A DNA stretch of 64,000 bases from Isoetes taiwanensis (lineage: Eukaryota > Streptophyta > Lycopodiopsida > Isoetales > Isoetaceae): the NCBI GenBank assembly GCA_021234155.1, contig JAJEKV010000058.1, forward strand, positions 3,852,600-3,916,599, given 5' to 3'. The position numbers and the translations under genes were made by a program. The notes below the pieces were generated by a model that was not told where the DNA came from, searched no databases, and saw only the letters and a program-made list of their open reading frames with translations. This document shows, in pieces, positions 35,046-47,905 of the stretch (its first letter is position 1; each line of letters opens with the position of its first letter).

Positions 35046-37699
35046 TGTGCCATTTTGAGACCCCAAATCCGCCCTAATGCTGGAGTATCCTTTGAGTTGT
35101 ATGAAGACAGCGTAGGTGGCTACAATAGTTTTGGTAGCATTTGCATAGTTTGCAAACTATGTAGCAAATCGCTCTTGTTATTTCCACATGCTGGTTCTAT
35201 AGTAGCAAACATGAAACAGCATATCATGTCATTTAGGCATATAAAGAATGCTGAAGCAAAGGAAAATAAGGAGAAGAAATTAGAGGGGCGGCACAAAGGT
35301 GGTAGACCCGAGAATCCTCCAGATCCACGCCAAAGGAGCATGTTGACCTTCATCAATCGAGGTTAGTTAAGATTCAAATTTGTTTAGTAGTAAGTAGTCA
35401 ATCATAGCAATGCACTATTTAGAGGAAATGAAACTAAATTTTGTTATAATGCAGCTACTTGTTCAAGAGTGGATAAAGAAATTTTAAACGAGACATTCAG
35501 TAAGTCCATAAACTCTTATTATGCTTGTTGTTTGTTGTATGATAAGGATAGTCATCGTCCTTAATAAAGGAAATAATTTCTTGGCCTCATTATGTTGGGG
35601 ATATTGGCAAATGAAATACAAATATGGATCTAAAACCAGAGACCTAAGACCATTCTTAGATGATGCAAAAGCTGGACATAAATGGTATTGTGAACCAAAG
35701 TTGCAAGGCAGATTTAACATAAATGGTAAGGAGATTCTTGTAGATGAAACATTTAGGCATATTTCCTGCACAAGGGGATGCAATGACAAGCACTTTACGA
35801 ACTATCAATGTGCTTTTGTGCAAGAATACCAAAGGAAAGAGACTTGAGGATGCGAGTTTATAGGCATTATCGAGCTAAAACAATTAAAGGACTGCGTTCT
35901 ACAGATCTAGGCATTAGGGTGGATTACTTAACTCATAGGGAGTTACATAACTTGGCAAGGGGGGCAAGATTGAAGAATAGGAAATTGACAAGGGAATTGA
36001 AGTATAGCAAATTGAGAGCCGTGGCACTTTCTATGAAATCCAGATCTTTACCGAAAAGTCTGATTGAGTCTTTAAATAGAAGAGATATAAGAAAGTTCTG
36101 TATGGATATTACAGCAGCCCATTCTCTAGGCAAGTTTGATGGAAAACAAGCACTATGAAATTTTCTCACTGATATTGCACTGGCCTGGACGTGCAAAAGG
36201 TTAGAAACAATCAACTAAAGAGCTTTTTGAGATAATCAAGATTTGGGGAGGGCGACGAATACCCAACTTTTTATCTTTAAATCTAACTGGTCCTTCATTG
36301 TCAACTACAAGGCGCTCTTCAAAAGAGAGCTTCGTATATAGAGTTGGAATCAGGGAAGATACCTTAGCCACTTGGCAAAAACGTATGCAAAGCATGTAAC
36401 CGATCTAGGCTTAGCACTTGGATATGTGCCATGTACTGTTGCAGAAGATGAAACTGTCATAAAAAAAGGTTGTACATTGGGTTGCAAGAGATGATAGTTT
36501 GGTTGATTTTTGCGGTAAGTTAGAAGATCATTCATGCAATGCTAGTTTTGTAGTGCATGTTGGAAATGAAAATGCTGGTTATGAGAAAATTGTGCAAGCA
36601 TTTACAGGAAATGTAATTGCCCATTATGCACACATCTTAATAGTTAATCCTTTGCATGCTTGTTTGCCAAAGCTTGTCCTCGCCATCCAGCTTACATGTA
36701 ATAAGTTTGACCATTTATTCGTAAGAGCCCAATGGGAGGAGGTTGTCAAGCTATGGGATTTGCATTTGAGGCCAATCTTAGGGCCTCTAATTGGACATAG
36801 CTCTGATGGAGATGCAAGGCGGAGGGCTTGCATGCTACAAGACTACACTTCTCTAAAAGTTGCAAGTGGGTGCTTTGCAATACCTTGGGAAGGGTGGGTT
36901 CTGAATGCATGTATAAGGTATGACGGTAGTGTGTATGGGCTTCATGACCAAGACTTTATACACAATGGGAAAAAATTGATAAATCCATTGGACAATGCAT
37001 CTAGAAGATTATACTTGGGCAATGAGCTCGTGACACTGAATGATGTGTGGCATGTCTTTCACTTATGTCAAGGAGAACATGGACTGGAAATAGGGGATGT
37101 AGAAAGGAAGGATAGGCAGAATTGGAGAGCAGCACAAAGAATTGCGTCTCGAAGAGTACAAGTTTGTTTAAGAAAATTAAGATATGGAACAAATGGCCCG
37201 CAAATAAGAACTTTGGGCACTGAAGTATCTTTTTTTTATTTTGGGAGCGTGTTGGGTTCCGTGCTGGAACGCCGCATGTTACGCCGCATGCGGCATTCCC
37301 TTCCCGCTTGAGGTTCCTCTTGCGGGACGCTGGTTGCCCGCATTCAATGCCCACTTTGAATTCTCGCAATAGAGAAGGAATTTTGAATTTTTATGATAGA
37401 GGAAGCAGCGTATGCAAGATAGTGCGGCATGGCTCTGGCGGTGAGGATAATTCTGCCCCCCTCTACCAATCTGTGCTATTCTCTTATAATTCATGTTCGG
37501 CCCGCTCACAACTAAGAGTGTTTTATTTATCTATATTTGTACAGGTCAAGGTGGAGGTTAGAGCATTCTGGAGTTCTTTCTAGGCGCAGCAGAGATGCCC
37601 AAAACGTTTATTATAAGCAGCATTTGCTCAGAATTAAAAGGTCCTTTGATCCTCTGTATTTTTTGCAAATGGGTTTCGCTTAGATCTTCAAGAAGCCTC

Positions 37700-40530
37700 T
37701 TGCCATAGTTGTGGTGGTCGTACTTCCTTCCTTCCTCCTTCTTATGCCTTGGTTGCCCAGTCCATCAGACCCTTGGCTACTAGATTGGACATGGAGATCG
37801 ATGATCTTCTCTTTGCAGAGCAGCAGCAGGTTATGGATTTGGACGAAAAGCTTAGCTCTGCTACTCGCTACCTGGGTCCTCTGTTTGCTGGGTCCCCTAT
37901 TTTCTTCAGGTTAGACAGGAAATAGCTGACGTCTCTGCTTCAAGGGCACCACGGCTTTGTATTCCTAGGCTGCCATCTTCCTATAAAACCAATGAAGCAA
38001 GGAGCCATAACAGATGCATGCAGTGGAATGGTTTGGGGGTGGTGACAAAAACGAGCTTGCTGCTGTTAGACTAGAAACAAATATTTTACAGGTGTTAGGC
38101 TTCGGTGGTGATAAGGTGCGTGTGAATGCACTATAGATAGCTTTCTGACTTTGGCAATATTTTGCAGGTTGGAAATGTACATCTAACATTGGCATTAATG
38201 AGGAGATGAGCAAGGCATCATTCATGAAGCCAACGGCCTCCAGGTTATACTTCGTAGGACATTATGACTTTTGCATCAAGTTCCAGCAATCGATGCTGCC
38301 ATAATGGTAGATTTATTTTCTGTATATCTAAATATTATTTTTAGACATGTAAAGATCGTAACCATTTAAATTGCGTTATCCATGATAAAAGGTTAAGGAG
38401 TTGAAGGCATTGCTATCAGACAAAAAATATGTTTGGCAATCTGTTAGAGAATGCAAACTTGCAATCAAGAGAGACCTGAGGTAACTAATTATGAAGATCA
38501 AAAGGTCGGGGAAGCTGGCTTGGACACTGCTGATTCCTTGCAGCCACCAGTTGAACAGCCATCAAGTAAATTAGTTTGGGTGACTCTTAAAGTGACTGTT
38601 CATACTTGCAAGTACTTGGGTAATTTGACTGCTTCTAACTACTTTTTCCTTATTATTATTTTAGTTCTTATTATGTTGTTCTCATGATAGTTTATGACTA
38701 TTCTTGCATGAATGTTTAATGGATTTTTTGTTGGATTGGATATTGCAGATCAAGAGAATCTGGCTTCCTTATAAACTGAGTACAATTGATCAAACATTCA
38801 TCGTCAGTCTGGAGAGTCTTGACATCGCAGATGACAGAGAAGTTATCTCTACAGAGGTCCAACATATCTTTGAAGAGTTTGTCATTGCAGTGATGATGAA
38901 GACTATTCTTCAACTGTCACCATGATAATAACAAGTCATAACATAAACCAAGACAGCTTTAGCAGCGTGAGTTATCCTACCCCACACTGTCTCATTGCAC
39001 ATGATGTAGTGCACTTGCTTCGTGCACACATGTATATTATATCTCTATAGGAGGACCACTTTGCCTGCAAACAAGCGCTTTTCTACTATACAGAATGAGT
39101 ATCATCATCTTGATGTACACTCTATCATAGAGGAGGCCACAAATGATGGTAATCCAACTGCGATATCTTCAGTGGATCAGGAGTTCACGAGAATAGGAGC
39201 TGGAACCTTATTTTCAGAGCAAGCTTCTATTTATTGATTACATTGCTGCTATTTTTGCTTTATAGAGAAAGCTATTGAATGGACACATAGTATGTACTGA
39301 TAATGACACTGCCTCTTAGCAAAAAGAACGTGAATGTACTATAGCCATGGGAAAGGTCAAGCATTTGTATCAGGAGCAGCATTTGGCAAACCTGCATTCA
39401 TATTGGGAGTTATCGGCTTCCATTGACGATGGCAAGGTATTGCACACATGTTAATTTTTATTTGAATGATGTCTGTGATTTCTCTTCCTGATTTATCAAT
39501 TTTGTAAGCCTGAATACTTCAATGTAAGGGCATCTACAACCCTGATTGGCACAAGCCATTCTATGTGCTATCAAGACTGTATAACATGCAACAAAAATTC
39601 AGTCCAATGAGACTCAAAATTCTGGTGTGATAGCTGCCAAAGGCACACTCAGATGATCAAAAGGTGACGTACACATAGAATCCATTACATACTATAATAT
39701 AATATACACTATTTTAAACAAGACGATCAAAAGGTGACGTACACATAGAATCCATTACATACTATAATACACACTATTTTAAAGAAGACGCTGTCTGGTA
39801 TTATTGTACATTGTATACTATATTACCTTTTTCTTTTAATAATACGCATTTTGTTTGATTAGTGGCAATGTTGTTGTTTCTTACCTCATAAAATTCATTT
39901 GTAGTTTTGTATAGTTCTGCCTATAATTGTTGATTGGTTTCTCTCTGAGTCCCCTTGACTTTATAATCCAGGAAAAGGATTTGGGTTGCCTTATCCAAAT
40001 TTGAGTTACTTTTCAGCATTTTTGCAGGGATTTTTGCAAGGACAGTGCTATTTCAATTATTACAAGGTACAAACCTCCTCGAATATTTTTATTTCCAATC
40101 ATGTATTCTCTCCCGGTTCAAGGTTTGTAAGAAAAGTAAAGTTTTCTGTCTTATATTCTTAATCCTATCTACTGTGTCTTAATCATATCTACTGTGTCTT
40201 AATCATATGCACTGTGTCCAGGAAGTATTTCTAGGAGTACAATTCCAAGATTGTAGACATCTCTTTTCTATGTCAACCATTGGTGTAGAATGTATCTATA
40301 TTTAAGAAATAGTTACAGATTTGTTCCAGGCAGAAACTCGGGATCCAAATAGCCCAGTGTCCCCCTTACTAAAGTGGACACAAGACTTGCTCCATCGGGC
40401 ATATGCCCATCCATTCACCATCAATGAGGATTTAAGCTACAAGAATGCAAATGTGAAGAAGTGGGCAGATGATGTATTTCTGTCCGTCCTTCCCAATCTG
40501 CTGAGCATGTTTTATAAGAAATGCCTTTAA
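37700..40530 (+). pseudogene. Exon-like fragments inside the Helitron, unidentified
   Basis: Coding-like pieces include EIDDLLFAEQQQVMDLDEK (about 37795-37850, before a CAG|GTTAGA edge), LPYKLSTIDQTFIVSLESL (about 38765-38820), and a longer stretch at 40321-40530 (LLKWTQDLLHRAYAHPFTI, KKWADDVFLSVLPNL). They look like exons of one or more captured genes. I do not recognise the parent. Helitrons commonly carry such fragments. Confidence 0.35.
39652..39785. repeat. Tandem duplication of about 64 bp in the Helitron
   Basis: Two units beginning GATCAAAAGGTGACGTACAC are nearly identical, differing by a small TA indel. A separate 20-bp unit (CTTAATCATATCTACTGTGT) is repeated three times near 40158-40220. 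Confidence 0.85.
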
Positions 40531-43500
40531 TAGAAGTTGTGAACATCTATACATTTGTGCTGACTCTTTCAAATAAATAAAATGATTATTTCAAACTATT
40601 CAAAGCACGAAACCCAAGACCAAATACCAGCTCTTGCACGTATGTGGCATCTTCATCACATCTCCTTATAGACTCGAACATACGACACTACGATTATTAG
40701 AGGATAAAGGTATAAGGACTGGCATTGTTATCATGGTTGAATAAGTATATCACCATTTGCTATCTTCTTTTTATGACGCAATGCGTAAGATAATTGTTTG
40801 GGTAGTTGTGTGGCTACATCAACAAAACTAAAATTATTCATTGCTATTAAGGTATTACCCAAGTGAATATATCATGCACAATTGTCAGCTATCTACACAA
40901 TGTAAGACTAACAACTAACAACTGGCAGGACAACACTCATTTATCGATTCTATAAAATCAAACATTGTTTGAGCTCTTAATATTTGTCAATATCTAGCAT
41001 TTAATAGTAATAAGTGTTCATTGCAAACATGAGAGCAAAAAACATTAGGTATGCTTTAGCACAAGGAGGAGATGCAGCTGTAAATTCAGTGCATTTTTCA
41101 CCAAAAAAAAGTGGAACATGTAATCAATCATCTTCTACTTACGTCGTGACCTTGCAAGGCCAAGTTGCTTCTGCTTTTGGAATATTATATTTGACAACAT
41201 TAAAAGCAAGTGTCCTATAGCTAAATTCTATCAATACAAAAGAAACGAGTATCATCAACTTGGTTTCACCAAGACGATCCCCAGTATCAACGCAACCTGG
41301 CCTTGCCGGTGTCTTAGCAACCTTGCACAACTAACATTCACAAGTACTTACTAACATTTTCCAAGCGACTTACTAAGAGATATCTCTTTTCCGTCTCAAC
41401 ATTGGGCATCCCTTTTCCTTCTCAACGTTGGAGATAAATGTGATACATAGTTCAAAGCGGCACATGCTTTTATAACCTTCAAATTTCATGTTTCACATTT
41501 CATGTTTCATGCTAAGGTATTTTAAATATCTTTATGTTGATACATAATGTTTGAAGCTATGTATTGTTATTATTAGCCCAAGATCTTAGGGTTAAAACTT
41601 TTAATGTAGCCCAAAAGGCTTTAAAGGGAATGCATATACCCAAAAGGCGCTATGTGCACGAAATGTTAGAAATTTAATGCAAAAAATACATCCAAAAAAG
41701 ATAAGATTTTTGTTATTCCTACTCATGGCTAATGCCTGAACCCTAAACCTCTATACTTGGCATTCCAATACATCTACAAAATCGATTAACACATTCTTAT
41801 TCCACTTAAAAATCATATTACTCATTCATTCCACACGTCCACGACTAATGCCTGTCATACGAGTCAAACGTGATGACGTCTTTGGTTGTTCGGCCTACAT
41901 CATAAGATATTTTTTAATTTAAGTTGGGCCTGAAATAGGTGTAATGTTCCTCCACCCCAACATTATGAAACCAAAACAAATCAATACGTGGAAATATAAC
42001 ATCTTTATATTTTGATATATGTTACCTAAACTAGATGGACTCCATTATGTCTACGCACTCTATTTCATCCCACCTACAAATCCTGTTACATCTACTCATT
42101 CCACACATCCTAGACTAATGTCCGGCATTGCCGGGCACACGTTTCTAGTATCTTTCTGTAGTAGCACAATACATTGATATTTTCTTGTCACCACATATGG
42201 ATTTGCGATCTCGAGTAAAGGCTGCTTCAACCGTCTCATTTTTCTTTAGGTTTGTGAACACAGACTCTTATGTTTGAACTTTTTTTCAAAAGAGATAATG
42301 ATTCATCCTTTTTATGCGAATGTAGACTTTGGAGATTATGGATTTTGAACCATGAGATCTATTCCTTGGCCAAAAACTTTATCAATCGTAAGACCTTTAT
42401 GGATGTACAAGTGTCTTGTCATTTTGTGGTGTTATTGATAAAGTTTTTCAGGGAAAATTGCAAAGATATAGCAGTCCCATTACATTGCACAGGTTCGGAC
42501 GCATGCGAAAATTTCTTCTCTAAAGTTGGTGGTATGGTGCGAAATGAAAGATCTTATACAGGTGCTGATTTACTTGATAGCGCTAGTGCGTTAAATAAGG
42601 TAGCAGAGTTTCAAGCTCTATCAGATCTGATTTTTCCTCCTGCGCATGCCAAACAAGAAAATATATGGCAACTTCTAGAACGCAAGATCGATCCACATCG
42701 GCATGATTGACACGTCAACAGGAAGGCCACATCATGCTACAGACAGAGGATTAAAATTCCAAGTAGCAAAATGATATCTTCCATATCGAGTAAAAGGCGG
42801 ACGGAGTAAGATACAGGATGGAGAGGCACAGCCTCCGCCGTACACCAGGATAGCGAGGGCTAGACCCACCAACTGGTATTCCGAACCACCATAAACTCGA
42901 TCCCGCTATACGGCTCACCGCTGGAGAAAATGCTGAGGAAATATGTGGTAACTTGTCTGACTATTCTCTTGTCAACACAGATGCGCAAATCAGAGAGGCC
43001 TTAGAAGAGGGTTTCTTGGAGGCTAAAGACTTATGTCACCAAGTAGGAATATGCTGCAATGGCAATAAAGACATGTCTTGGTGGAACACACCATGGCGTG
43101 TCGAGGACTATTTCCATCAAGACTACTACAAGCAACTACAAGATGGATACTTTGAGGATGAATCTGACATTGTAGAAATCAGCCATGAAGATGTAAATGT
43201 AGCTACTCCTAGTCAAGAAGTTTTTGAAGATGGAAATGTAGATATTATTGCAGAATCAGAAATGAGGCATGTATTTGATATAATGATAGATGAGATGGAA
43301 TTGGAAAAAGATATAAAAATTCAAAGGACTGTAAAAATAGATGACAAAGAAGTTTGCAAGGCGACATTAGTGAGTCAGCTTAACGGAAATCCTTGGCTCT
43401 CGGAGGACAGGTTGACTAGAGTGAAGAATCAAGTTCATTGCGTAGCTGAGAATAAGAAGATAAATGCTGCAACTTCACTTGGAATCGGATCTGACTGTGC

Positions 43501-43890
43501 AGTATATTTTGAAGTTGCGCAAGAATGTTTAACTGGAAAGCGTAAACATGCACCAGAAAAAAGCATCTTTGGTACTTGGGTAGAGTTTTGAGCATCAGAA
43601 GGAAGTTAGGTAAAGGATGGCGAGAAAGTAGAGAACCTATTGACCTAATGGAGAGACCATCATACTTAGTGGAGGTGAACCTTGCTTGGTATAACGAGCA
43701 TAAGAAGGGAAATAGCGTATGGTTTACTTATGATTTGGCAGACCTGCAATTAATCTCACTTGAATATGTCATATATCTGGCTTGTATGACATATTATCCA
43801 GAAATAAGTAGATATTCTTTGGATGACAATGATAGGTACCATATTGATAAGTTCATAACTAGTCAACTTAAAGGTTTGTACATCATATGA

Positions 43891-44436
43891 ATACTTGATT
43901 ATAGTAGATAATTTAGCAGTTTATTGCTTATTCATGTTGGTTTAATGCATGAAGGAAATAAAGGGAAGGGTAAGGTGACATGAGACCTCAAAACTCTGCA
44001 ATATGAATGATTAATTGGTTCATGAATTTGAAGATCGAAGATATGAAGTTTCTAACCTGCTGAGAAGGTTAAGGTTTTATAAACCTATTTTGTTTCTAGT
44101 GTGCTCTAGTCATAGGCTCTGAATTTTCATGCCATTCCACAAACAAATTAAGGGTGGACTACATGCACAGAAGACTTGTACTTCTACTCGCATCATCCAT
44201 GTCCTTTTTATAAATATTGGCTCTATGCTGCTCCGAGCATCCATGGCTTTTTTCATAAACCAACTACTGTTTTGTTCACTCTAGAAACGAGTATATCTCT
44301 GTAATGAATATATATGTGTTTATACTTTACAATGAAATCCAAGTAGTTTGCATTTATGATATAGCGAAAAAAAGTATTTATGATGTATGCTGCAGGGTTG
44401 CTCTTAGAGAAGGATTTTGCTTGACTAACATGTTAA
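43891..44436. other. Gap between the transposase-like gene and the LINE
   Basis: No gene recognised. A search by eye for the GGTGTGATCC motif found none here, so the right end of the DNA transposon is not located. Confidence 0.45.
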
Positions 44437-44507
44437 TATGAATTGAATTGAATTGAATTAATCTAGCTCTTTAGGACCTTAAAGGCCATAGAGCCTAATT
44501 ACAACTG

Positions 44508-45251
44508 TTAAAGTCTCATGAGTAGATCACGTTGTGATTCTACTGTTCGAATATAAATACCAATTTCATAAGAGTTCATATCAAACACTGAATGTAAATT
44601 ATCTACATGAATGTTGAATTTTTCCCGAATATCAAGGTATGCTGGACATTGCAGAAGGGTGTGCCTTTCGTCCTCAACCTGTTGTTGAGTACAAACAAGA
44701 CACAACCTTTCTTCCCTGGGAATGCCACTCCATCTCCCAGTCTCAATGCGTAGTTGATGTGAACTACATCTGAATCTTGCTATTGTCTTCTTTACATGAG
44801 GTGGAATCATGGAGTTAAGGTAGTCCTGTTCTGCATATATCAACATGGGATTAATATTTGACCTATAAAAATTCAGCCTAGGACCTGGATCAGCCCATAT
44901 CCTCTCAATTGCTAGACTCTGTATTAGTTCCCGTGCTCCTAAATCTGTTTCTGGCCAATTCTGCTCATTAATACCCCAACGTTTAGCCCAATCTTTCATA
45001 TCCTTATACCATCCAGACTGTGTGGAAGAGAGCATTGCTTGCCTAGAAAGCCTGTGATCGGGCTGCTGTAACACTCTATTAACAAAGCATATGGATTGAT
45101 AGAGTGCTTCTACTTCCAAAGGAATCAAACCTGTTCCTCCCAGCATGATAGCATAAGGTGTTTTCTTCTTCAAACCTAACTCCTCTCTTAAGAAAAGCTT
45201 CAAAATGTTTTCTACCTGCCTCCTTGTTTTATAGAAAATCCAGGCCCCCAA
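44508..45251 (-). pseudogene. LINE C-terminal domain with Cys/His finger
   Basis: The 247-residue frame carries helical thumb-like sequence and ends with CLVCTQQQVEDERHTLLQC, a CxxC-x(8)-H-x(4)-C finger typical of LINE ORF2 C-termini. It ends 70 bases from the AATTC tail. Confidence 0.85.
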
Positions 45252-45313
45252 ATTGGAGCACCATAGAGCACTACAGTTTGCACAAGCGTCTTAAACAGAA
45301 TCTTTTTTAAGCC

Positions 45314-46433
45314 TCAATCCTGTAGCCCTGCTTTATAACATCTAGATAGCATTGAATACAAAGCCGCCTTCCCACCAGAAGTTCTTCTCTTAATGCATTC
45401 TTTCCAAGAATATTTGGAAGAGAAATCCAAACCTAAATACTTAAAAGTACTTACAGTTTCAATTCTGGTGCCTAAGTAAGTGAAAACAGGTTTCATTGTA
45501 GTGCCAACTATCATGATTTTAGATTTGGACAAATTAACCTTCATACCTTTGGCTGCACAAAACGAGGCTAAGCTATCCAAATGTGATTGCAATCCCGCTT
45601 CCTTGTCTGCTAATAAGATCACATCATCAGCATATAAGAGCAATTGAATCAGAAAATCACCAATTTTTGTGCCTTCTAAGCCTCTTTCGCGTAACCAGGA
45701 ATCTAACTCATCAATAAAGAGCCCAAGGAGAGTAGGTGACAAGGGGCATCCTTGTCGAACTCCAATCGTATTTTGTACTTCTATATCCAAGTTTCTTGAA
45801 AGCTTCACAATAACCTCAGAATACAATTTAGACACAGCATATCTGATAGATTGTGGAACACCCAGTCGCTCCATGCGATAAGCAAGGTTCTTTCTAGGAA
45901 CAGTGTCAAAGGCTTTCGTGAAATCAATAAAAGCAAGATACAAAGCCTTTCTGGGTTCTTTGGCTTTCACATAATACCCTGAATATTAGAGCATGATCTA
46001 AAGTACCATGGTGCTTCCTAAAACCTGCCTGAAATTTGGATCTTTTATCATTATCATCTGCCCAAAGACTAAGCCTCTTCTCCAGCAATGAAGCCAGCAA
46101 TTTTGTGAACACATTTCCAATGAGAATGGTCCTGTAATTATGCACATCATTCTTGTCTCCTGATTTATAAATCGGGGAGACCAAATTCTCCTTCCAAGCC
46201 CTCGGGAGGTCCTCTCTCACCGATCTATTCAATAGATCTGTGATGACCTTCAAAGCTCTATCTCCAGTCCACTTTAACAATTCCATCTGAAGCCCTTCAA
46301 GGTCTGCTGATTTTCCATTGCGCATATTCCTCAACGTCACTTTCACATCTCCTTTTGTCCTCGAAATCCACAGGAGGCATACAATCCACTGCAGGATTGT
46401 TATATAACTCTTTGACCAAAGAGAACAATCCAT
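45314..46433 (-). pseudogene. LINE reverse transcriptase
   Basis: Fragments in two frames: LPRAWKENLVSPIYKSGDKNDVHNYRTI, FRKHHGTLDHALI (45924-46433), then YLAFIDFTKAFDTVPR, GVRQGCPLSPTLLGLF and the catalytic LLYADDVILLA (about 45606-45640), followed by GMKVNLSKSKIM. A frameshift lies near 45940-45970. Active-site residues are intact in the remaining sequence. Confidence 0.94.
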
Positions 46434-47665
46434 CGAGATCTACAGTATTTGAGAGAGGTTTGCGTAAAATGGTGCTCCAAAAGGACTTAGGGTGTTCTTT
46501 CAATCTGTTAATAAGCTCTGCTTGCTTGTTTCTGTAGAAAGCCCTCTTCTTCTTCCTCAGTAAGTCCTTGTACCATTTTGGTTTTTTCAAACATGTAGAC
46601 AAGATACTATTCCTAGCTTCCTGGCATTCTACATCCCACCAGCCATTAGAAGGATGCCTGGAGCTTCTTTTCTTGGTGAGACCAAATGTCTCCTTTGCAG
46701 CATTCATGATTAGACCTGTAAAAAACAGGTGGGCATGTTCAGTATTGGACGGCAAAGACACATTTGCAAGTTTCTCCTCAAGGCAATCTCTATATTCAGA
46801 AGTTTTACTATAATTAAGCTTTATTTTTGGAATGAACTTATCTTGACTTTTCCTGGGTAAATGAGGCCTAACAATCTCCAAAAGCAAAGGGACATGATCT
46901 GACTCTGGCGTCTGATTGCCCACACAAAATGCACTAATTGAATTGTCTCTTGCTGCCAATACATAGTCTACTATACTAGCTCCTGTATGCGTGAAACATG
47001 TCAAGAATTCAGATCCTGGAAAACTTCTCGTGCCGTTCAATATCTTAAGCTCACATGCGGTGCCAAGATCGAGCAGTAAATTGCCCATGTGATTTGTTTC
47101 TGTATCTTTTGAAGCTCTTTGGAAGAAATCTTCTTCAAGCTCCAACAAATGAACATCTCCAGCTTGCTGATATGTAATTGATTGCAAATTCCCTGTGCGA
47201 GCATTGAAATCTCCTACCAGGATTATTTCACCCAATTCTTGAAGCAAGAGAGCATCTTTGCAAATGTTATGGAAGGGATTATCCCTATCCAAATTGCCTT
47301 GTTTGTAAAGTTTCATATGCAGGGGAGCAAAATAGCAAAGAGCAATGAAAACAGCACGCTCTGGGAGGTCTATTCTCAACCAGAGGTATTGGTTCATGTC
47401 ATCTACAGAATATATTGAAACCAAATGCAAAATTTCAGATTTTACATATGATGCCATACCTCCAAATCCTCTTCCAGGACCGCATTCCTTCTCATTCCAT
47501 GCACTTCCGATCAATGAAAAGCCTTCGAGTTATGGGAGAGAGTTGGATTGATGTTGCCATGTCTCTGTGAGCAGTACTATATCATTATTTTGCCAAGTGT
47601 TTTTTGCAGCATCTAATCTTGCCTGATTGGCTCCATGCACATTCCAAACTATGACCTTCAAGGTC
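46297..47665 (-). pseudogene. LINE endonuclease (EEP/APE type)
   Basis: Begins LKVIVWNVHGANQ (Asn box) and LLTETW (Glu box) at 47570-47665, then a stop or frameshift. The open stretch from 47514 carries GGMASYV, ILVGDFNARTG (Asp/Asn box), ASIVDYVLA and ESDHVPLLLE (Asp-His box). All conserved blocks of the AP-endonuclease-like nicking domain are present. It nicks target DNA to prime reverse transcription. Confidence 0.9.
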
Positions 47666-47669
47666 CGAG

Positions 47670-47900
47670 CTACCTATGCCTTTCTTCTTGTTGTTACTAC
47701 TGCTCTACCACTGTTATCCAAGTATGCCATGATACCAGATGCCCGTGCCTCTTTTACTTTGTTCCATTCTCGCTTCCTGATCTCAATTTGCGCAGGGGTT
47801 AGATCTGCATCAAGCCATATTAGATCTGCATCAAGCCATATCAGCTTCAGTTTGTTGGCACAAATGAGCAGGTGGCAGACATTGTTACAAAGTCCTTAAT
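47670..47900 (-). pseudogene. LINE first ORF, C-terminal remnant
   Basis: Minus-strand frame WLDADLTPAQIEIRKREWNKVKEARASGIMAYLD to a stop near 47672, just before the endonuclease begins. A 21-bp direct duplication (47798-47840) repeats IWLDADL. ORF1-type ends of this style precede ORF2 in plant LINEs (inference). Confidence 0.55.
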
Positions 47901-47905
47901 TGATA

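Larger units (their letters stand above)
37228..42148 (+). mobile_element. Helitron, 4.9 kb, apparently non-autonomous
   Basis: The element starts TC (37228) after a host A and ends CTAG (42145-42148) before a host T. A GC hairpin, CCGGC-ATT-GCCGG (42122-42134), lies ten bases upstream of the CTAG. These are the diagnostic Helitron features. There is no target duplication, as expected. Removing it joins ...GTA and TAT... so that the surrounding gene reads through in frame. No Rep/helicase frame is recognised inside, so it is presumably mobilised in trans. Several exon-like pieces with GT/AG edges suggest captured host gene fragments. Confidence 0.82.
35046..43890 (+). pseudogene. Transposase-like gene, decayed and split by a Helitron
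   Basis: Coding pieces in order: a Cys/His finger (CIVCKLCSKSLLLFPHAGS...KQHIMSFRH, 35145-35250) ending at a probable donor; CSRVDKEILNETF (from about 35455); 35580-35845 (GRFNINGKEILVDETFRH); 35838-36158; 36499-37227 with GHSSDGDARRR, HDQDFIHNGKKLINPLD and DRQNW; Helitron 37228-42148; then QYIDIFLSPHMDLRSRV (from 42168), VPLHCTGSDACENFFSKVGGMV (42475-42540). 42953-43890 adds NGNPWLSEDRL and a C-terminal WFTYDLADLQLISLEYV. From memory, similar proteins recur as repeated families in non-seed plants and other eukaryotes. The TGSD-CE-FFS block resembles the end of RNase-H-fold transposases. Exact exon ends are uncertain. Confidence 0.6.
44437..47905 (-). mobile_element. LINE (non-LTR retrotransposon) with endonuclease and RT
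   Basis: Runs on the minus strand from near 47905 to a 3' tail of repeated AATTC units (44437-44462). It contains the end of a first frame, an AP-type endonuclease, reverse transcriptase and a C-terminal Cys/His finger. The 5' end is probably truncated, because the first frame begins without a start. Stops and frameshifts separate the domains. Confidence 0.9.

Noticed and set aside
37220-42160. TIR transposon with a 9-bp AGTATCTTT duplication
   Set aside because: No inverted termini exist. Helitron ends (TC, hairpin, CTAG, A|T) explain the junction and restore the frame without a frameshift.
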